IMG/VR virus record: IMGVR_UViG_3300009436_000093
Coordinates: 1 to 26,655 of that record
Source of the DNA: a virus
Strand: one strand, 5' to 3'
DNA: 26,655 nt
A model generated the notes under the pieces. The model was given only the letters and a program-made list of their open reading frames with translations. It ran no database searches and was not told the origin of the DNA. This document shows, one piece after another, positions 1 through 6,261 of the stretch (the stretch's first letter is position 1; each line of letters opens with the position of its first letter). The position numbers and the translations under genes were made by a program.

Positions 1-102
1 ATAGCTTGGGGAGTCAAAGATCCTGAGGCATTTAAAGAAGACCTGATTCGTCATAACGTAGATGAGTCAACCATTGAAGTCTACGAGAAAGACGTTAGCT
101 AG
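1..102 (+). CDS. C-terminal end of an unidentified protein (partial)
   Basis: An open frame enters from the left edge and stops with TAG at 100-102, giving the last 33 residues of a protein that ends in a charged, Glu- and Asp-rich tail (ending EKDVS). The start lies outside the window and there is too little to name a family. It is followed by a short AT-rich gap with repeats and then the first early-type promoter, so it probably ends the preceding transcription unit. Confidence 0.6.
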   Translation: MAWGVKDPEAFKEDLIRHNVDESTIEVYEKDVS

Positions 103-131
103 CATATACTTTTTGGTTATATGCATATACT
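102..131. repeat. 9-base direct repeat and 12-base palindrome
   Basis: GCATATACT occurs at 102-110 and again at 123-131, 21 bases (two helical turns) apart. The second copy overlaps a perfect palindrome TATATGCATATA at 118-129. The element lies 30-60 bases upstream of the -35 box at 162. It could bind a regulator, but in AT-rich DNA chance is possible. Confidence 0.35.
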
Positions 132-161
132 AAATCGGTATGAAAATAAGTGAATTAGTCC

Positions 162-189
162 TTTACATCTCTGCTCAGAAGAGTATAAT
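162..189 (+). promoter_or_regulatory. Early-type sigma70-like promoter P1
   Basis: TTTACA (162-167), a 16-base spacer and TATAAT (184-189) preceded by AG. The same layout recurs at 5591, 6206, 9123, 10403 and 11428. A dyad TAATAC-TT-GTATTA (186-199) overlaps the -10 box and the expected start site. Because the promoter lies inside the open frame that begins at 140, the gene downstream must start later, at 224. Confidence 0.8.
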
Positions 190-223
190 ACTTGTATTAA
201 ATAAAGAAACGAGTGAGATATAT

Positions 224-559
224 ATGACTATGAATGTTTACCAGTTCCTCCTCCCCTATGAGTATACTCCTGAAGAGTTAGATATTCATCGTAATCTGAC
301 AGTGTTCGGTTCTGAGCACTGGAACTATGATTGGTTTAAGCAGTTTAAGAAGGTTGCTGCGGTTGACGCGACCGAGCTTGAAGAAGTGTTTATGATCATG
401 AATCGTTGGACTGATGCTGATGAAGCGAAGGTGACACGTCTTGATCGTTTACATTCGCTGAGCGTTGGTGACATTGTTGAGAAGAATGGTTCTTACTTTA
501 TGGTCGATGGCTTCGGCTTCTGTGAGTTGATGTCTATGGATATGGAGGTAGCAGCATAA
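224..559 (+). CDS. Small uncharacterised phage protein, 111 aa
   Basis: The open frame extends back to an ATG at 140, but promoter P1 (162-189) lies within that extension, so the first usable starts are ATG 224 or ATG 230, behind GAGTGAGATA. The leader GAGATAT..ATGACTATGA is nearly the same as that of the gene at 6262, which supports these starts. The protein is acidic and Trp/Phe-rich with no membrane segment (MTMNVYQFLLPYEYTPEEL). Its stop overlaps the next gene's start as TAATG. I do not recognise a family; expression is probably early. Confidence 0.75.
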   Translation: MTMNVYQFLLPYEYTPEELDIHRNLTVFGSEHWNYDWFKQFKKVAAVDATELEEVFMIMNRWTDADEAKVTRLDRLHSLSVGDIVEKNGSYFMVDGFGFCELMSMDMEVAA

Positions 560-843
560 TGACTAAGTTTAATAAAGAATTGTTTACTTGGGATGGTATG
601 TACTTAATGTATGCTGGTGAGTATGAAGGCCAGCCTACTATGGACGAGGTTCATCCGAACTGTCATTCTGATTGGATTGGTGTTGGTAAGCCAGCGTTTA
701 TTGCTCGGTTTAAGTATGGTAGTAAGCCATATAAGTCTTGGATAAACTTCCTCGTCAAGAAATTTACTGTTGAGGAGTATCTGAATTTAGCAGAAGCGAC
801 TAGCCCACTTGAGGCTGTCAGAGTGAAAGGGTGGAAGAAATGA
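559..843 (+). CDS. Small conserved phage protein, 94 aa
   Basis: ATG 559 overlaps the previous stop (TAATG), so the pair is probably translationally coupled. The N-terminus contains NKELFTWDGMYLMY and the middle has a KKFTVEEYL segment. From memory, short proteins of this pattern are common in marine T4-like phages, with no known function. It looks like a soluble, small alpha/beta protein. There are no catalytic motifs, cysteine clusters or membrane segments. Confidence 0.75.
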   Translation: MTKFNKELFTWDGMYLMYAGEYEGQPTMDEVHPNCHSDWIGVGKPAFIARFKYGSKPYKSWINFLVKKFTVEEYLNLAEATSPLEAVRVKGWKK

Positions 844-1052
844 CAGATAGTATTGACCCAGTAATGGCAACTCCCACTGTTGTGAGCAGTTATACTCGCG
901 TCTATCCTGTTGGTGATAGAGTTATCATGAGTCATGTTGAGCACGTCAGTGATAGAGGTTCCACGACTGTTGAAGAAGTGAAGTATGTTGGCTATGGAGC
1001 TGACGGTAAAATGAATGACAATGCCAGTGGCAAGGTGGATGAAATCGTATGA
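840..1052 (+). CDS. Small uncharacterised protein, 70 aa
   Basis: I place the start at ATG 840, which overlaps the previous TGA (ATGA). An in-frame GTG at 831 would add three residues and is less likely. The protein is Val- and Thr-rich with predicted beta strands (VVSSYTRVYPVGDRVIMSHVE) and ends in an acidic tail. Nothing identifies a family. The overlap on both sides puts it in the 224-1207 early gene string. Confidence 0.65.
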   Translation: MTDSIDPVMATPTVVSSYTRVYPVGDRVIMSHVEHVSDRGSTTVEEVKYVGYGADGKMNDNASGKVDEIV

Positions 1053-1207
1053 CTATATTTGACATCATTTCAATTGTAACTCTGTTTACCTTGGGGTGCT
1101 ACCTGATTGGTAGGTTCTTCAAGTTCTTTTTATTGTTTGGACTTAGTGCCTGTGTAGCATACTCAGTGACTACTTGGTCTTATCAACTCCACTCATTATA
1201 TCTATAG
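1049..1207 (+). CDS. Tiny membrane protein, 52 aa
   Basis: The ATG at 1049 overlaps the preceding stop as ATGA, and the frame runs 52 codons to TAG 1205-1207. The sequence is very hydrophobic, with two likely membrane spans (about residues 3-20 and 23-42) separated by a GRFFK turn. Such tiny membrane proteins in phage early regions often act on the host envelope, but nothing here shows the role. Overlap with its neighbour and the clear hydrophobic pattern argue that it is real. Confidence 0.6.
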   Translation: MTIFDIISIVTLFTLGCYLIGRFFKFFLLFGLSACVAYSVTTWSYQLHSLYL

Positions 1208-1216
1208 GAAACTATC

Positions 1217-1768
1217 ATGGCTAAAGAACCTGAAAAGTATGAACGTAAAAAGATTCGTAAACCTCGTAAGCCCATGACAGCTGAGCAGAAGGCAGCGGCA
1301 GTTGAGCGATTACGATTGGCACGGGAAAAGAAGGCGAAGGAAAATCCCCCGACCTATAAAAACATTCACCCTGACGTAGTGGCGCTTGATCCGGAAGATC
1401 CGTTATCAATGCACCGAGTCAAGGAGTGGATTAAGACTCAGCGTGAGATTGCCTCGGAAGAGCGGAAGAATGAGCGGAATGGTATTAAGGGCGCAACCGC
1501 CAAGCGTTGTAGAGCCGAAGGGTATGCTCGCTCGATGACGCGATACCTTGAGGATAGTGTTTGGAATGATGGGTACTATGGTGAGCATGCGACTCTCCCT
1601 ATGAATCGTGTATGTACAACCCTCGCCTATAATAAGGATGGTACTCCGAAAAGAACTTGGGGCGTTTACTATCCCGACCTTGGGTATGTATGGGGTGTAT
1701 CTGAAGAGCGTGGCGGTAAGCCAGCTGATATGCCTGAACCTGAATCTTCATTAGAGGACTTCCTATGA
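1217..1768 (+). CDS. Conserved T4-like phage protein of unknown function, 183 aa
   Basis: ATG 1217 follows AGGAAACTATC. The first 45 residues are strongly basic and Lys/Arg-rich (RKKIRKPRKPMTAEQKAAA), suggesting nucleic-acid contact or an extended helix. A KVEWIKTQ-like helix (VKEWIKTQREIASEERK) follows, then a C-terminal beta region with GVYYPDLGYVWG, and an acidic end. I recall the pattern 'RKPM..EQ..AA.ERL..ARE' with 'HPDV' and 'GVYYPDLG' from proteins of marine T4-like phages where no function is known. It overlaps the next gene by 4 bases (ATGA). Confidence 0.8.
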   Translation: MAKEPEKYERKKIRKPRKPMTAEQKAAAVERLRLAREKKAKENPPTYKNIHPDVVALDPEDPLSMHRVKEWIKTQREIASEERKNERNGIKGATAKRCRAEGYARSMTRYLEDSVWNDGYYGEHATLPMNRVCTTLAYNKDGTPKRTWGVYYPDLGYVWGVSEERGGKPADMPEPESSLEDFL

Positions 1769-2163
1769 GTAAGGTGCTAGACCTTTCTAGTAAATTACTA
1801 GAGAAGCGTATGGATCATGCCACCGAGAAAGCTGGTGGTGAGGATTATGTGAAGGGAATGCAGGATGAGCATGATGAATATCAAAAAGAGACCGAGGAGA
1901 TAGTGAACGGTTGGATTAATAATCTACTCGATGAAATGGAAGATCTGGATGTGGCAGATGAGAGTGCGGAGTTTAGTCGAGACTTTATCTTTGCTACTGA
2001 AGCGATTCGCTCTTTAGTATATCGTACTCGTGGGCACGGTCACTTTATTCAGGAGGTGGCTGATACGATGATTGATGTGAGTTATGATGAAGAGACTGAT
2101 ATGATTGAAGGTGTATGGTCTTTTGAGAATCCACCTGAGACTGAGGAAGATGATGATGAATAA
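1765..2163 (+). CDS. Acidic helical protein of unknown function, 132 aa
   Basis: Starts in an ATGA overlap with the gene before. The protein is strongly acidic and helical, with repeated Glu/Asp blocks in residues 30-65 and a C-terminal tail of Glu and Asp. A central segment (FIFATEAIRSLVYRTRGHGHF) is the least acidic part. Pairing with the basic protein just upstream suggests the two may interact, but that is only inference from charge and coupling. No family recognised. Confidence 0.7.
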   Translation: MSKVLDLSSKLLEKRMDHATEKAGGEDYVKGMQDEHDEYQKETEEIVNGWINNLLDEMEDLDVADESAEFSRDFIFATEAIRSLVYRTRGHGHFIQEVADTMIDVSYDEETDMIEGVWSFENPPETEEDDDE

Positions 2164-2614
2164 GAATGTTATAATTGATAAGATAAAAGATCTTGGGTTT
2201 GTACCAGCCAAAGTTGATGGTGAAGTTTTGAGGGATGATATTGTCATCAATAAGGAAGGTAAGATATTCAAGATTCAAGAGTTGAGACCAACCGCACCTA
2301 AGAATTCACCGTATCATAAAATCAACATAGTGAAATCATCTGGCGAGAAGCTCAACCTTTCTATGCATAAGGTAGTGATGCATACCTTTATTGGTTCACC
2401 TACTCATTGGTTGAATAGTAAAAAGCCTGAAGGTGTGCCAAAGAAAGATTGGGATAACATGTCTGAGGTGGGTAAGTCTGCGATTAGAAAACTGTTAGGT
2501 GAGAATGCAGTACAGATAGACCATAAGAAACCAGTGTCTAAAGGTGGTGGGTATGCGTTATCTAATCTCCAATATATGTTATCTTCCAATAATAGGAAAA
2601 AGGGTAACAGTTGA
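2156..2614 (+). CDS. HNH endonuclease, 152 aa
   Basis: The HNH core is at residues 120-149: QIDHKKPVSKGG (D122, H123), LSNLQ (N137) and NNRKKG (N145-K148), the usual D-H / N / N-x-x-K pattern of metal-dependent HNH nucleases. An upstream LSMHKVVMHTFIG segment (68-80) resembles the HNH-associated 'H...H.F.G' module common in phage homing endonucleases. I chose ATG 2156 because GAGGA at 2143-2147 is correctly spaced for it; the frame is open further upstream inside the neighbour. It overlaps the previous gene by 8 bases. It may be a free-standing homing endonuclease lodged next to rnh, a pattern common in T4-like genomes. Catalytic activity is inferred from the intact motif. Confidence 0.85.
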   Translation: MNKNVIIDKIKDLGFVPAKVDGEVLRDDIVINKEGKIFKIQELRPTAPKNSPYHKINIVKSSGEKLNLSMHKVVMHTFIGSPTHWLNSKKPEGVPKKDWDNMSEVGKSAIRKLLGENAVQIDHKKPVSKGGGYALSNLQYMLSSNNRKKGNS

Positions 2615-2639
2615 CATTTCACCGTTTGTAATATATAAT
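2611..2639 (+). promoter_or_regulatory. Consensus sigma70 promoter P2 for rnh
   Basis: TTGACA (2611-2616), 17 bases, TATAAT (2634-2639): a perfect sigma70 consensus, unlike the TTTAC type seen elsewhere. It overlaps the end of the HNH gene. The -10 box is flanked by inverted arms GTTTGTA (2624-2630) and TACAAAC (2645-2651). Confidence 0.85.
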
Positions 2640-2651
2640 AGTAGTACAAAC
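2624..2651. promoter_or_regulatory. Inverted repeat around the -10 box of P2 (possible operator)
   Basis: GTTTGTA and TACAAAC are perfect 7-base inverted arms separated by 14 bases, with the TATAAT box between them. The 21-base centre-to-centre spacing puts both arms on one face of the helix, as for a dimeric DNA-binding protein. Repressor binding here would block RNA polymerase. The protein is unknown. Confidence 0.4.
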
Positions 2652-2670
2652 AAATATTGAGCATTTTAAA

Positions 2671-3534
2671 ATGATACTCTTAGATTTAAATCAAGTAATG
2701 ATCTCTAATATGATGAAGCAGTTAGGGATATCTGGGCAAGCGTTTGATGAAAGTTTAGTTCGTCATATGATACTGAATAGTATCCGCTCGTATAAGTCAA
2801 AGTTCGGTGCGGAGTATGGCGAGTTGATTATCTGCTGTGATGATCGTAACTACTGGCGAAAAGAAATCTTCCCATACTATAAGGCGCATCGCAAGCAAGA
2901 CCGTGAGAAGTCAGCGATTAACTGGAGTGAAGTGTTCACGTCACTGAATCGCATTCGCGATGAGTTGAAAGAGTACTTCCCCTATAAGGTGATTCAGGTG
3001 GAGCATGCGGAGGCTGACGATGTCATCGGTGTACTCACTAATCGCTTTGGCGCGTATTTGAATAATGCTACGACTGAGCGAATCCTAGTGCTATCGGGTG
3101 ATAAAGACTTTGGTCAACTTCAGAAATTCTCCAATGTTGATCAGTTTAGTCCTGTTCTAAAAAAATTCATCCGCATCCCTGATGCGAGAAGATTCCTTCG
3201 TGAGCATATTATGCGTGGTGATCGTGGAGATGGTATCCCAAATTTTCTTTCGGCGGATAGTTGTATTATGACTGGCGAAAGGCAAAAGGCGCTCGCTACT
3301 AAGAAGGTTGATGTCTGGGTGGATAAAGAACCAGAAGATTTTTGTACTGGTGATATGCTACGGAACTATCGTAGGAATGAAGTCTTGGTAGATCTTGATC
3401 TGGTTCCATCTGAGATTGTTTGTAAGATTAATGAAGTGTATGATAACTATGAGCCAGCGAAGAAGCGCGGTCTCTTGAATTACTTTATCAAGTTTAAACT
3501 GAAGAATCTAGTTGAACATATTGGAGAGTTCTAA
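2671..3534 (+). CDS. rnh: RNase H / 5'-3' exonuclease of the T4 Rnh (FEN) family
   Basis: This 287-aa protein matches T4 RNase H (about 305 aa), which removes RNA primers and adjacent DNA from lagging-strand fragments. The acidic metal-binding residues of the flap-nuclease family are visible: D5 in LLDLNQ, D57-D58 in CCDDRNYWR, E114/D116/D117 in EADD, D144 and D146 in SGDKDF, and D184/D187 in GDRGDGIPN (helix-hairpin-helix side). A consensus promoter ends 31 bases upstream. The ribosome site is weak (TTGAG). In T4, rnh lies near 33-59-32; here those genes are 7 kb downstream. Its stop overlaps the next start as TAATG. Confidence 0.93.
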   Translation: MILLDLNQVMISNMMKQLGISGQAFDESLVRHMILNSIRSYKSKFGAEYGELIICCDDRNYWRKEIFPYYKAHRKQDREKSAINWSEVFTSLNRIRDELKEYFPYKVIQVEHAEADDVIGVLTNRFGAYLNNATTERILVLSGDKDFGQLQKFSNVDQFSPVLKKFIRIPDARRFLREHIMRGDRGDGIPNFLSADSCIMTGERQKALATKKVDVWVDKEPEDFCTGDMLRNYRRNEVLVDLDLVPSEIVCKINEVYDNYEPAKKRGLLNYFIKFKLKNLVEHIGEF

Positions 3535-3662
3535 TGTACTATATAACGAGTGCTGATAGAAGGTTGGGCACATACTCTAGTCTGGAAGAAGCAGTTGCTG
3601 CTATGGAAGAGTTCACTACCGTTGGTGGTTATGACATGGTTATTATCGAAAAGGTGGCGTGA
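3534..3662 (+). CDS. Tiny protein, 42 aa, coupled to rnh
   Basis: ATG 3534 overlaps the rnh stop (TAATG), and the frame ends in TGA 3660-3662, which in turn overlaps the next ATG (TGATG). The product begins MYYITSADRRLGTYSSLEEA and continues as a helix then a beta strand ending in VIIEKVA, which suggests a small alpha/beta fold. Both tight junctions favour a real gene. No function can be given. Confidence 0.6.
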   Translation: MYYITSADRRLGTYSSLEEAVAAMEEFTTVGGYDMVIIEKVA

Positions 3663-3910
3663 TGAGTAAAAAATATATTCATGTGAATCAGCATAAGATT
3701 CGTGCCAACCTGAAGCACGGTACGGATGAACCTGTCATCACAGTTAAAGAAGGCAAAAGTAATAAATACTGCCATAGTGTGGAGATTCTTGGACCTAGTG
3801 TTGTGAGATACTCTGAAACTGACAAGCCCATTTTAGCGTGCGGTGCGCGAGTGGTAATAGAAACTGAATCAGAAGTGTTGACGCATCTTCGTGAGGAATT
3901 AGCAATATGA
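3662..3910 (+). CDS. Small uncharacterised protein, 82 aa
   Basis: I prefer ATG 3662, overlapping the previous TGA, over the GTG at 3659. The protein begins MSKKYIHVNQHKIRANLKHG and is a compact, mostly beta sequence (VEILGPSVVRYSE) with one Cys each near residues 37 and 60. From memory, similar short proteins occur in marine T4-like phages without a known role. It ends in an ATGA overlap with the next gene. Confidence 0.7.
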   Translation: MSKKYIHVNQHKIRANLKHGTDEPVITVKEGKSNKYCHSVEILGPSVVRYSETDKPILACGARVVIETESEVLTHLREELAI

Positions 3911-4350
3911 GTAGTAAAAAATATAACACCTTTCATGAGATCTTTGATCGGATTGACAAAGCAAAGACCAAGAAAGAGAAGATATCGGTTCTCCACCAGT
4001 ACAGTAGTCCTGCCCTTAAAACAGTTCTCGGCTACACTTATGATCCTGGAGTTAAATGGTTGCTACCTGAAACGAATCCTCCTTATACTCCACTGCCAGC
4101 GAATGCTGATCAAGAAGCGAGACTGGTATCTGAGTTGAAGAAGATGTATCTCTTTGTGGCTGGTCCAACTGAGACGCAAAGAAATTTAAAGCAGGCGCAG
4201 CGCGAGAAGCTATTCATAGAACTGCTTGAGGTAATTGATCCTAGGGACGCTCATGTTGTTCTTGGGATGAAGAGCGGTAAATTGCCGTACAAGGGGTTGA
4301 CTCGGAAGTTAGTCGCCGAAGCATTCCCGAACATGTCAGCTAACTGGTGA
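3907..4350 (+). CDS. Conserved T4-like phage protein of unknown function, 147 aa
   Basis: Starts in an ATGA overlap. It has the layout I associate with a widespread family in marine T4-like phages: an N-terminal helix with KAKTKKEKISVLHQY, then LKTVLGYTYDPGVKWLLPE and NPPYTPLP, then a helical half with REKLFIELLEVIDPRDAHVVLGMKSGKLPY and a final EAFP. No catalytic pattern is evident. The recurring helices followed by 'WLLPE..PPYTP' suggest an adaptor-like or DNA-metabolism accessory protein, but the role is unknown. Confidence 0.8.
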   Translation: MSSKKYNTFHEIFDRIDKAKTKKEKISVLHQYSSPALKTVLGYTYDPGVKWLLPETNPPYTPLPANADQEARLVSELKKMYLFVAGPTETQRNLKQAQREKLFIELLEVIDPRDAHVVLGMKSGKLPYKGLTRKLVAEAFPNMSANW

Positions 4351-4367
4351 AAGGATGATCGCTCACT

Positions 4368-4550
4368 ATGGGCAATAAAATTAAAAAGCGTTTTAAGCAG
4401 TACACTGAAGAAAATGAAGACTTTGGTTCTAAGAAAAGGTTGAAGAAAGAGTCTCGGCACAATTACAAGGTTGCGCTTGAGCAGTCGATTGATAGTGGGG
4501 ATTGGGATAATATAGACAATGAAACAGAACATAGCATTCATAATAGGTAA
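4368..4550 (+). CDS. Small basic protein, 60 aa
   Basis: ATG 4368, with AAAGGA about 12 bases upstream, gives a 60-residue protein with a Lys/Arg-rich first half (KIKKRFKQY, KKRLKKESRHNYK) and an acidic second half. It overlaps the next gene by 32 bases in another frame. The charge pattern could suit nucleic-acid binding. No family recognised. Confidence 0.6.
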   Translation: MGNKIKKRFKQYTEENEDFGSKKRLKKESRHNYKVALEQSIDSGDWDNIDNETEHSIHNR

Positions 4551-5097
4551 TGGTCCAAGTCGACAACCTGTAAAATTAAATGACTTGAGCAAAGTAGGAA
4601 AGACCTTTGGGTGTAATGCCCTTTACAGGGATTTCCCCGCTTTAGATTATTTGGTTGCTATTGACGAGGGCATGTCTGAAGAGATCGTTAACTCTGACTG
4701 CGCTTCTACAATAATTGTACCTCCTTATGATGAGCAGTTCGAGATGGCAGAGTATAATCCTCTACAGCGTCGACGTTCTAATGCTGGTATGAATGCTATG
4801 ATTGAAGCGATTCGCCGCGATCATAATCTACTTTACTGTCTCGGGTTTGACTTCATTCTAGAGGGTTCGGCATCTGTTGATAATGTCTACAAGAATACTC
4901 AGAACTATGGTCCAGAAACTCATGCTCATGAGAGCGATAACTTCTATCGAGTCAAATACTTTGAGTGGTTTGCTAATCACTACTCCGATACTAATTTCGT
5001 GATGGTCATACCAGATGGCACCGCTACAAAAAAGATAGATGCTCAGAACGTGACAGGTATGTCATTGTCTGTTTTCAATAAAAACCTTTACGACTAA
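4519..5097 (+). CDS. Rossmann-like conserved phage protein with GNGPS motif, 192 aa
   Basis: The N-terminus reads IAFIIGNGPSR (residues 5-15), a glycine-rich loop after a hydrophobic strand, followed by TFGCNALYRDF and DYLVAIDEGMSEEI. This is the pattern of a phage family related, as far as I can judge, to DUF115/MptE-like sugar- or pterin-linked Rossmann proteins. A later YCLGFDFIL strand fits the same fold. The start must be ATG 4519 because the first strand begins at once, even though this overlaps the previous gene by 32 bases. A role in modifying a host or virion surface glycan, or a nucleotide-linked metabolite, is possible but unproven. Confidence 0.75.
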   Translation: MKQNIAFIIGNGPSRQPVKLNDLSKVGKTFGCNALYRDFPALDYLVAIDEGMSEEIVNSDCASTIIVPPYDEQFEMAEYNPLQRRRSNAGMNAMIEAIRRDHNLLYCLGFDFILEGSASVDNVYKNTQNYGPETHAHESDNFYRVKYFEWFANHYSDTNFVMVIPDGTATKKIDAQNVTGMSLSVFNKNLYD

Positions 5098-5105
5098 ATA
5101 TTGCT

Positions 5106-5402
5106 ATGCCTGCTAGAAAAATAAACGAAGATCAAGAATTCACTATCCCGCTCAAGAACCTTATATGGTTGATATCAGCCACAGCTATAGGTGTTTGGAT
5201 GTACTTTGGCACCATCGAAAGGTTGACGATGCTTGAAAGCAATCAAGAAAGGTTGTCGGCACACAGCGAACAGTCAAGGGAATGGATTCAAAACTTCGAG
5301 CCGCCTCCTGAAGTAAAAGAGACTGTAGGAAGAGTTCGTGAACTTGAACATAAAATCATAGAACTACAAACAAGAATGCAATATCAAGAGGATAGCAAAT
5401 GA
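5106..5402 (+). CDS. Membrane-anchored coiled-coil protein, 98 aa
   Basis: After a short polar N-terminus (ending DQEFTIPLK) comes one membrane span, about residues 17-36 (LIWLISATAIGVWMYFG), then a long helical, heptad-like region to the C-terminus with a Pro break (EPPPE) near residue 65. Topology is probably N-in with the coiled coil in the periplasm. No ribosome site is obvious before ATG 5106. From memory, a similar small protein is found in many marine T4-like phages. A lysis role (spanin- or holin-like) is possible because a second membrane protein overlaps its end, but there is no lipobox and nothing diagnostic. Confidence 0.75.
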   Translation: MPARKINEDQEFTIPLKNLIWLISATAIGVWMYFGTIERLTMLESNQERLSAHSEQSREWIQNFEPPPEVKETVGRVRELEHKIIELQTRMQYQEDSK

Positions 5403-5578
5403 GCATAGAATGGTTTATCATTTTCACAGGCTTTATTGCCGCTTGTACATACTTCTCATGGACGGCTGGTTTTAATAGCGGAACTGAAACTGCAGTAGAT
5501 TCTGTTCTTGACACCCTGTCAGCAGCGAAACTCATAGCAGTCGACTCCGATGGCAACATTTCCCCCGCCAAAAAATAA
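5399..5578 (+). CDS. Small membrane protein, 59 aa
   Basis: ATG 5399 overlaps the previous TGA (ATGA). The first 20-24 residues (MSIEWFIIFTGFIAACTYFS) form a membrane span or signal anchor with a Cys at 16; the rest is polar. The frame ends at TAA 5576-5578 just before promoter P3. Coupled expression with the coiled-coil membrane protein suggests the two work together at the envelope. The role is unknown. Confidence 0.65.
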   Translation: MSIEWFIIFTGFIAACTYFSWTAGFNSGTETAVDSVLDTLSAAKLIAVDSDGNISPAKK

Positions 5579-5590
5579 TTAAAAAAACGC

Positions 5591-5619
5591 TTTACATCTC
5601 TGTTGCACTATAGTATAAT
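5591..5619 (+). promoter_or_regulatory. Early-type sigma70-like promoter P3
   Basis: TTTACA (5591-5596), 17 bases, TATAAT (5614-5619) preceded by ATAG. The bases after the -35 (TCTCTG) are also shared with P1. A dyad ATAATA-N8-TATTAT (5615-5634) begins in the -10 box. It reads into the gene at 5646, which has GGAG at 5635-5638. Confidence 0.85.
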
Positions 5620-5645
5620 AGACCTTTATATTATGGAGTTTTGAT

Positions 5646-6008
5646 ATGGCTAGAAGAAGAATGCAGATATCTAACCAAAAGGCTCGTGCCCAGAGGAGAG
5701 AAGTTCTCTTCATGCAGAAAGAGAGGCAAAAGCAGAGGGAGCATGCCGAGCGAGGTCTGTTCTCGAATACCGCTAATAGTAGTAGTAGACCCACCACCGA
5801 GTTCAAGGAATATGTTTCCGATTCCGGATATCGCCGAGAAACTCATGATTACCCTTCAAACAACGCTATAGGAGGCTCGACAGCCGCACCTGAGCGATTC
5901 TATGCAAACAGTTCTACCATAACCATAGGTCAAGCCTACAATAAAGGCAACCTTGTAGTATTAACTAATGATGAATCAAGAGATCCCAGCACTGGGAAGA
6001 GGAGATAA
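5646..6008 (+). CDS. Basic uncharacterised protein, 120 aa
   Basis: First gene after promoter P3, with GGAG eight bases before ATG 5646. The first 40 residues are extremely Arg/Gln-rich (MARRRMQISNQKARAQRREV), then comes a Ser/Thr/Asn-rich middle and a short beta segment (TITIGQAYNKGNLVVLT) before a polar tail. The basic head suggests nucleic-acid or ribosome contact. I do not recognise the family. Early expression follows from the promoter. Confidence 0.75.
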   Translation: MARRRMQISNQKARAQRREVLFMQKERQKQREHAERGLFSNTANSSSRPTTEFKEYVSDSGYRRETHDYPSNNAIGGSTAAPERFYANSSTITIGQAYNKGNLVVLTNDESRDPSTGKRR

Positions 6009-6010
6009 GC

Positions 6011-6175
6011 ATGAGTGTAGCACAAGAGTTCGATACGTTTGTAAGGAGATACTGGGCTCGCGCTAATGAAGAGCGTGACGCATACGGCCAGCCATATATA
6101 GGGCTTGACACATATAAGACGGATAACGAAGAGTGGCTTCTGGACGAATGGCACCGTCATAAGTTTGACGAATAG
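6011..6175 (+). CDS. Small acidic protein, 54 aa
   Basis: ATG 6011 follows AGGAGATAAGC and lies 2 bases after the preceding stop; the frame ends at TAG 6173-6175. The protein is Trp/Tyr-rich and acidic (ending WHRHKFDE), probably a single small helical domain. It is co-transcribed with the gene at 5646. No function can be given. Confidence 0.65.
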   Translation: MSVAQEFDTFVRRYWARANEERDAYGQPYIGLDTYKTDNEEWLLDEWHRHKFDE

Positions 6176-6205
6176 CGACTATAACTAAAATAAATGGCTA
6201 ACCCC

Positions 6206-6234
6206 TTTACTTCTTTGCATTATGAGAGTATAAT
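6206..6234 (+). promoter_or_regulatory. Early-type sigma70-like promoter P4
   Basis: TTTACT (6206-6211), 17 bases, TATAAT (6229-6234). From GAGTATAATAC onward the start region nearly repeats that of P1, including the dyad TAATAC-CC-GTATTA (6231-6244) followed by AATAA. The leader ends GAGAGATATGACTATGA, again as at P1. Confidence 0.85.
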
Positions 6235-6261
6235 ACCCGTATTAAATAACTAATGAGAGAT

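Noticed and set aside
5094-5100. CTAAATA before the gene at 5106 as a late promoter
   Set aside because: Imperfect match, and the start would fall at or beyond ATG 5106, leaving no leader.
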